From NCBI GenBank assembly GCA_002427845.1, contig DIYZ01000129.1, positions 18,929-27,014 on the forward strand: a DNA stretch of 8,086 bases, written 5' to 3'. The notes beneath the pieces are model-generated. The model saw only the letters and a list, made by a program, of their open reading frames with translations. It ran no database searches and had not been told where the DNA came from. Made by a program: the position numbers and the translations under genes. Every line of letters begins with the position of its first letter. Within the stretch, counting starts at the first letter, position 1. Origin of the DNA: Chloracidobacterium sp. UBA6041. Lineage in GTDB: Bacteria > Acidobacteriota > Blastocatellia > Pyrinomonadales > Pyrinomonadaceae. This document shows positions 4,151 to 8,086 of this stretch, piece by piece.

Positions 4151-7039
4151 CTAAAAGTCAGTGGTACCTGCTAAGAGTTGTCGCAAAACATAAGGAAGAA
4201 TACCGCCGTGCTGGTAATAATCAATCTCTATCGGTGTGTCTATACGAAGGATGACGGCTACTTCCTCTGTTTCACCTGACGCCCGGTGGATTAATAGTCG
4301 CAGATGCATTAGCGGTCTAACTCCCGCTTCCAAGCCAAGCAGATCAAAAGTCTCGGTCCCATCAAGCTGTAAGGAAGCGGCGTTAGTCCCTTCGGGAAAC
4401 TGGCAGGGCAAAACGCCCATGCCAACCAGATTGCTGCGGTGAATTCGTTCGAGGCTCTGGGCAATAACGGCTTTGACCCCTAACAAACGCGTGCCCTTGG
4501 CGGCCCAATCGCGCGAGCTGCCCGTTCCATATTCCTGTCCCGCCAGCACCACAAGTGGCACACCCTCCGCCTGATACTTCATTGCCCCATCGTAGATACT
4601 CATGCGGTCGCCATCCGGCTGATGCACGGTCACGCCACCTTCAACACCCGGCACCATCAGGTTCTTGATGCGAACGTTTGCGAAGGTGCCTCGCACCATG
4701 ACTTCATGATTACCCCGGCGCGATCCGTAGCTGTTGAAGTCTTCGATGCTTACGCCCTTTGCCTGGAGATAAAGACCGGCGGGAGAATTAGGTTTGATCG
4801 CGCCGGCCGGACTGATGTGGTCTGTCGTAACCGAGTCGCCAAAAACGGCCAGAGGCCGGGCGCCATGGATATCGTGCCAATCACCGACTTCATTACTAAA
4901 GTTCTCGAAGTAAGGTGGCTCCTGGATATAGGTCGATTGCGGATCCCAGTCATACACATTTCCGGTACTCGTAGGAATCTCATTCCACAAAGGATTTTGC
5001 TCGGCGAAATTGCTGTAGAGCCGGCGATAGGTTTCGGGATCGAAAGCTGAGCTCAGCAGAGCGTTTATCTCACCAAGCGTTGGCCAAATGTCCCGAAGAT
5101 AGACGTCTTTCCCGTCACTGCCCTTTCCCAACGGTTCCTGCGAAAGATTAATGCCCACTCGTCCGGCAATCGCGAAGGCCACCACCAACGGCGGACTCAT
5201 CAGGAAGTTTGCCTTTATGCTTTGATGAACGCGCGCTTCAAAATTTCGATTACCGGACAGAACACTGGCAGCGATGAGATCGTGGTCAGTCAGCACTTGT
5301 TCGATGTGCGGATCGAGCGGACCGGAGTTGCCTATGCAAGTGGTGCAGCCGTAGCCCACGAGGTTGAAACCGAGCCGATCGAGATACTCTTGCAGACCGG
5401 TTTTCTGCAGATACTCAGTAACAACGCGCGACCCCGGGGCCAGCGAATTTTTCACTGACGAACGAACGGTCAGGCCGCGTTCGACTGCCTTCTTCGCCAG
5501 CAGACCTGCGGCCAGCATTACACTGGGATTCGAAGTGTTAGTGCACGAAGTGATAGCGGCGATTAAGACGTCGCCATTGCCCAGGTCAACCTCAGCATGC
5601 GGGAATTCATCGGGGTGAACTTCCTCAAGACGGTCCGGCGTAGGACGGTTGTTAACCATCTCCGTCTCGGTCCAAACACTTGTATTCTGCGGAGTGTTTG
5701 TGCCTCCCGCAGCCACAGGAACAGTCTCAGGCCGCTGCTCGCCGCCGCCGGCCATTGCGGTCTTCGCGATGTCGATTGTTCCTATCCGCGTGAAATATCG
5801 GCTGGCCACTTCTTCGCGCGACTTGCCGTAACCACCTTCGCCGACAGGCTTCTCCAGGAGATCGAGGAATTGCGTCTTCAAGTTTGACAGCTCGATACGA
5901 TCCTGCGGTCGTTTGGGACCGGCGACACTGGGCGAGATTGAACCGAGATCCAGGTCGAGGACGGTCGAATATTGACACTGGCCCGCCCGCGGGATACCAA
6001 AGAGTCCCTGCGCTTGATAGTAGTTGCGCACCGCTTCCACGTGCTCGTCAGTTCGTCCTGTGGCTTTCAAGTAAATGCAGGTCTCTTCATCGACCGGGAA
6101 GAATCCCATTGTTGCTCCGTACTCGGGAGACATGTTTGCGATGGTGGCGCGATCAGTTACTGAAAGGCTGGCGGCGCCGTCACCGTGGAACTCAACAAAT
6201 TTTCCTACTACCTTCGCCTTGCGCAACATCTCTGTCACGCGAAGAACCAGGTCTGTGGCCGTGACGCCCTCCCGCAAACTGCCGCTCATATGAACGCCAA
6301 CAACGTCGGGGGTCAAAAAGTAAATCGGTTGGCCCAACATCGCCGCTTCGGCCTCAATGCCGCCGACACCCCAACCAACAATCCCCAGGCCATTGATCAT
6401 CGTGGTGTGTGAGTCGGTACCGACAAGAGTGTCGGGATAATAAACCCCCTGGCGCTCCCAGACACTCTTCGCCAGAAACTCGAGATTGACCTGGTGACAG
6501 ATGCCGATGCCGGGTGGAATTACGCCAAAGCCATCGAAGGCCTGCGTGCCCCATTTTAGAAACTGGTAGCGCGAGTTGTTGCGCTTAAATTCCATCGCCA
6601 TGTTTTTTTCAAGCGCGTCTTTGCTGCTTGAGAAATCAACCTGGATGGAATGGTCAATCACGAGATCGACTGGCACGAGCGGCTCGATGACTCCGGTGTT
6701 CTTGCGTAAACGAGCGACGGCGGAGCGCATCGCCGCCAGGTCAACAAGTAAAGGCACGCCCGTGAAGTCCTGGAGTAAGACACGTGCAACAACGAATGGC
6801 ACTTCTTCCGTTCGTTCAGCATTCGGCTGCCAATTTGCCAACGCGCGCACGTCGTCTTCCGTTATCTTTTTGCTGTCGCAGTTTCGCAGCACGGATTCCA
6901 AAATAATCCGGATGCTAACCGGAAGCTTTGAGATGGGGCCGACGCCTTCTTTTTCAAGCTGAGGCAGCGAATAAAACCGGCCCGACTGGCCGGCGGCGAT
7001 ATCGAATGTTTGCAGGGAATTGAATGGACCTTGTGGCAT
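4151..7039 (-). CDS. acnA: Aconitate hydratase A
   Basis: A 962-residue aconitase A (IRP1-like) that isomerises citrate and isocitrate in the TCA and glyoxylate cycles in the cytosol. The three 4Fe-4S ligands are Cys499 (ITSCTNTSNP), Cys565 and Cys568 (YGCTTCIG), with the same 66 and 3 spacings as E. coli AcnA. Other family blocks are all present: LVGTDSHTTMINGLG (205-219), GDSVTTDHISPAGAIKP, FNSYGSRRGNHEVM, and QEYGTGSSRDWAAKG, which holds the active-site serines (841-842) and arginine. The C-terminal swivel domain is complete. E. coli AcnA has 891 residues. The excess sits mainly around residues 425-490, a Gly/Thr/Pro-rich stretch (AGGGEQRPETVPVAAGGTNTP) before Cys499, probably a flexible surface insert. 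The Shine-Dalgarno is weak at ATG 7037-7039, but the N-terminus FNSLQTFDIAAGQSGRFYSLP is typical. A promoter is seen about 85 bp upstream. Confidence 0.97.
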   Translation of the reverse strand: MPQGPFNSLQTFDIAAGQSGRFYSLPQLEKEGVGPISKLPVSIRIILESVLRNCDSKKITEDDVRALANWQPNAERTEEVPFVVARVLLQDFTGVPLLVDLAAMRSAVARLRKNTGVIEPLVPVDLVIDHSIQVDFSSSKDALEKNMAMEFKRNNSRYQFLKWGTQAFDGFGVIPPGIGICHQVNLEFLAKSVWERQGVYYPDTLVGTDSHTTMINGLGIVGWGVGGIEAEAAMLGQPIYFLTPDVVGVHMSGSLREGVTATDLVLRVTEMLRKAKVVGKFVEFHGDGAASLSVTDRATIANMSPEYGATMGFFPVDEETCIYLKATGRTDEHVEAVRNYYQAQGLFGIPRAGQCQYSTVLDLDLGSISPSVAGPKRPQDRIELSNLKTQFLDLLEKPVGEGGYGKSREEVASRYFTRIGTIDIAKTAMAGGGEQRPETVPVAAGGTNTPQNTSVWTETEMVNNRPTPDRLEEVHPDEFPHAEVDLGNGDVLIAAITSCTNTSNPSVMLAAGLLAKKAVERGLTVRSSVKNSLAPGSRVVTEYLQKTGLQEYLDRLGFNLVGYGCTTCIGNSGPLDPHIEQVLTDHDLIAASVLSGNRNFEARVHQSIKANFLMSPPLVVAFAIAGRVGINLSQEPLGKGSDGKDVYLRDIWPTLGEINALLSSAFDPETYRRLYSNFAEQNPLWNEIPTSTGNVYDWDPQSTYIQEPPYFENFSNEVGDWHDIHGARPLAVFGDSVTTDHISPAGAIKPNSPAGLYLQAKGVSIEDFNSYGSRRGNHEVMVRGTFANVRIKNLMVPGVEGGVTVHQPDGDRMSIYDGAMKYQAEGVPLVVLAGQEYGTGSSRDWAAKGTRLLGVKAVIAQSLERIHRSNLVGMGVLPCQFPEGTNAASLQLDGTETFDLLGLEAGVRPLMHLRLLIHRASGETEEVAVILRIDTPIEIDYYQHGGILPYVLRQLLAGTTDF

Positions 7040-7055
7040 AGAAACAGGACGTAGT

Positions 7056-7091
7056 CGTGATTACAAACGCTACTTGCCGCGAGAAATCACG
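7056..7091 (-). promoter_or_regulatory. Possible stem-loop in the acnA 5' leader
   Basis: CGTGATT and AATCACG, perfect 7-bp complements, are separated by 22 nt. They lie 17-52 nt upstream of the acnA ATG, within the leader predicted from the promoter at 7126-7154. The stem could affect ribosome loading, especially as the Shine-Dalgarno is weak. Only the pairing is seen; any regulatory role is inference. Confidence 0.4.
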
Positions 7092-7125
7092 CCGGGAAGC
7101 TTTGGATTTTTACTTAACAAAGTTC

Positions 7126-7154
7126 AGTGTAAGTCCGCGGTGGTTAGTCGTCAA
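7126..7154 (-). promoter_or_regulatory. Sigma70-type promoter of acnA
   Basis: On the minus strand TTGACG (5/6 to TTGACA, at 7149-7154) is followed by exactly 17 bp and TACACT (4/6 to TATAAT, at 7126-7131). Transcription would start near 7119, giving a leader of about 80 nt before ATG 7039. It is the best -35/-10 pair I found in the region. Confidence 0.6.
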
Positions 7155-7218
7155 GAAGGCGTACTTCCCGAGTATTAATGCACTTTGATTAGGACGCGGC
7201 GATACATCTCAACTTACA

Positions 7219-7244
7219 GAACCGGGAGCGTAAGCGAACGGTTC
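7219..7244. repeat. Hairpin repeat with GAGCGTAAGCGA core
   Basis: GAACCG and CGGTTC form a 6-bp stem around GGAGCGTAAGCGAA. The core GAGCGTAAGCGA flanked by complementary CCG/CGG arms resembles dispersed intergenic hairpins I recall from Acidobacteriota and other phyla. Only one copy lies in this window, so repetition cannot be shown here. Confidence 0.45.
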
Positions 7245-7252
7245 CTAAACTC

Positions 7253-7265
7253 GACTTTGAAAGTC
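7253..7265. repeat. 13-bp palindrome
   Basis: GACTTT-G-AAAGTC is perfect and adjoins the left arm of the inverted-repeat element. It may be an operator or part of the element's outer edge; weak pairing to the right flank suggests the second. Confidence 0.4.
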
Positions 7266-7403
7266 TCATGGTTGGGAAGGGGGTATACCCCCGCTTCTTC
7301 GAATTGAAATCATTCAAAAATAACTATTGAAAATTAACTTTGCCCACTTTGCTTGCGTGACTTTGCTACTTGAGGCGGGGGTATACCCCTTCCTGACCAT
7401 GAG
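7265..7403. mobile_element. MITE-like element with 32-33 bp inverted arms
   Basis: The left arm, 7265-7297, begins CTCATGGTTGGGAAG and the right arm, 7372-7403, ends CTTCCTGACCATGAG. They are inverted copies differing at a few positions and one G. Each arm carries its own palindrome (GGGGGTATACCCCC at 7279-7292; GGGGTATACCCC at 7378-7389). About 74 bp of AT-rich spacer lies between, including three direct copies of ACTTTGC (starts 7337, 7346, 7360). Weak similarity continues about 20 bp outside both arms. No coding capacity is present and no target duplication was identified. It resembles a non-autonomous transposable element; a paired regulatory or structural site is the alternative. Confidence 0.5.
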
Positions 7404-7538
7404 GTTATGAGTCTTGAGCTTGGCAGCTCGTTTTTAAATTCTTCGCAATAGAGGAAGGCAAAAAATCTGTTTGTAGGTTGAAGCCACGACCCGGTAGGTG
7501 CTGATGCATTTTTAAGCACATACAAACACGCGCGAGTA

Positions 7539-7568
7539 TTGCTGGGCCTTCGTTTGTTTTGTTATAGT
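7539..7568 (+). promoter_or_regulatory. Promoter of the DUF6335 gene (extended -10)
   Basis: TGT-TATAGT at 7560-7568 is an extended -10 box (TATAGT, 5/6). TTGCTG at 7539-7544 is a weak -35, 18 bp upstream. A start near 7575 would give a leader of about 108 nt before ATG 7683. Confidence 0.5.
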
Positions 7569-7682
7569 TCACACATCCCCCGCAGCCGCCACCAACGCTT
7601 TGAAGTTGAAAGCCTGGCCACCGTTTTCCAAAAGTTGCGTCAGATTCGTTCGGATTTTGAATTTGGATTGAGGAGAACTACC

Positions 7683-8081
7683 ATGAGCAAGAAAGAAGCC
7701 GATGACTTCGAATACTTGAGCAATAATCCTGACTTCGTCCCTAATCCGGAGATTGAGGAGTTTATGGAGGAAGAGATCGCGCGGGCGCCTAAAGACCCGG
7801 AGCAGCTTGCGCATCGATTACGCAACAATACGGCGGCGTCTCCCAAAGATGCGGGCGGGGACCTCGATGCAAGCTGGGAAGACGTAAACGAGAGCGGTTC
7901 AGAAGCAGTCGGCGGCGACAATCCCACTCCCGATCAATCAATGGTTGAGGAGAATGCCAACGCCGTGGGAGTAAGTTTCGAGGATAACGAAGAACTTGAT
8001 TTTCTCGACAAGATTGAACGGCGCGACCGCGACCGTTATGAATTGAACGAAAGCTCAAAAGCTGACGAGGACACGATTTAG
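7683..8081 (+). CDS. DUF6335 family acidic protein
   Basis: A 132-residue, strongly acidic soluble protein. ATG 7683 is chosen because AGGAG lies 7 nt upstream (7671-7675) and coding-like composition begins here; the frame is open further upstream, but that part covers the promoter and leader. The features fit DUF6335: an N-terminal region with NPEIEEFMEEE, then GGDLDASWEDV (58-68), SEAVGGDNPTPDQSMVEENANAVGV (73-97) and the ending KIERRDRDRYELNESS (110-125). Proteins of this family occur in cyanobacteria and Acidobacteriota and have no known activity; no catalytic motif, signal peptide or membrane segment is seen. It reads away from acnA and stands alone as far as the window shows. Confidence 0.87.
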   Translation: MSKKEADDFEYLSNNPDFVPNPEIEEFMEEEIARAPKDPEQLAHRLRNNTAASPKDAGGDLDASWEDVNESGSEAVGGDNPTPDQSMVEENANAVGVSFEDNEELDFLDKIERRDRDRYELNESSKADEDTI

Positions 8082-8086
8082 CTTAA

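Larger units (their letters stand above)
7040..7682. other. Intergenic stretch of about 640 bp without a credible gene
   Basis: This separates divergent acnA (minus) and the DUF6335 gene (plus). From left to right it holds the acnA leader and promoter (7040-7154), a hairpin repeat (7219-7244), a GACTTTGAAAGTC palindrome (7253-7265), a MITE-like inverted repeat (7265-7403), an extended -10 promoter (7560-7568), and a leader of about 108 nt ending in a good ribosome binding site. A 63-codon minus-strand reading frame at 7334-7525 runs through one repeat arm and lacks a ribosome binding site; it is not accepted as a gene. Confidence 0.7.

Noticed and set aside
5222..6962. Many plus-strand reading frames opposite acnA, some above 120 codons
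   Set aside because: The minus strand encodes an unbroken, highly conserved aconitase; the opposite frames show no motifs and follow from its codon use.
7337..7366. CRISPR or iteron array from three ACTTTGC copies
   Set aside because: The copies are only 7 bp with unequal spacing (9 and 14 bp) and no origin or cas-like context; likely internal sequence of the MITE-like element.
7334..7525. 63-codon minus-strand reading frame in the intergenic region
   Set aside because: It runs through the right arm of the inverted repeat, lacks a ribosome binding site before its ATG, has no recognised motif, and part of it is low-complexity and shaped by the repeat.
7539..7682. Earlier start for the DUF6335 gene
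   Set aside because: The added 48 residues cover the promoter and leader and have no family match; ATG 7683 has a strong AGGAG at 7 nt.

Overview
The window looks like chromosomal DNA of a moderately GC-rich, free-living bacterium. The mix of genes fits Acidobacteriota, most likely class Blastocatellia: a DUF6335 protein, an ALDH1/2-type aldehyde dehydrogenase, a long aconitase A, HicBA modules, and intergenic hairpin repeats with a GTA loop. This placement rests on family recollection and not on a search, so it is tentative.

Left block (1-1072, all on the minus strand): a short gene series reading leftwards. It encodes an OB-fold-like lipoprotein, a DinB-like four-helix protein, and a zinc-ribbon protein cut off by the window edge.

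Toxin-antitoxin block (about 1250-2355, plus strand): four small genes packed in about 1.1 kb. They are a solitary hicB-type antitoxin, a stand-alone protein resembling the N-terminal (core-binding) domain of tyrosine recombinases, then a second and different hicB overlapping a hicA mRNA interferase by 8 bp. The two hicB genes carry the same module at their 5' ends: an extended -10 box, 7-8 bp, then a shared 12-mer start region (ATGAAAATCCAG). This predicts leaderless transcripts. In the first copy that start codon opens a 17-codon reading frame that is not the hicB frame and stops exactly where the HicB domain begins. This is the most unusual part of the window.

Metabolic block (2370-7039, minus strand): an NAD-type aldehyde dehydrogenase and aconitate hydratase A, each with all key residues. 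Between them lie four copies, two per strand, of a REP-like hairpin with a compensatory stem change. The aconitase has a well-spaced sigma70-type promoter, a possible 5'-UTR stem-loop, and about 60-70 extra residues before its first iron-sulfur cysteine compared with E. coli AcnA.

Right block (7040-8086): a 640-bp stretch without a credible gene. It holds the aconitase promoter, a small hairpin repeat, and a MITE-like inverted repeat of about 140 bp whose arms each contain a GC-rich palindrome. An extended -10 promoter then leads to an acidic DUF6335 gene on the plus strand.
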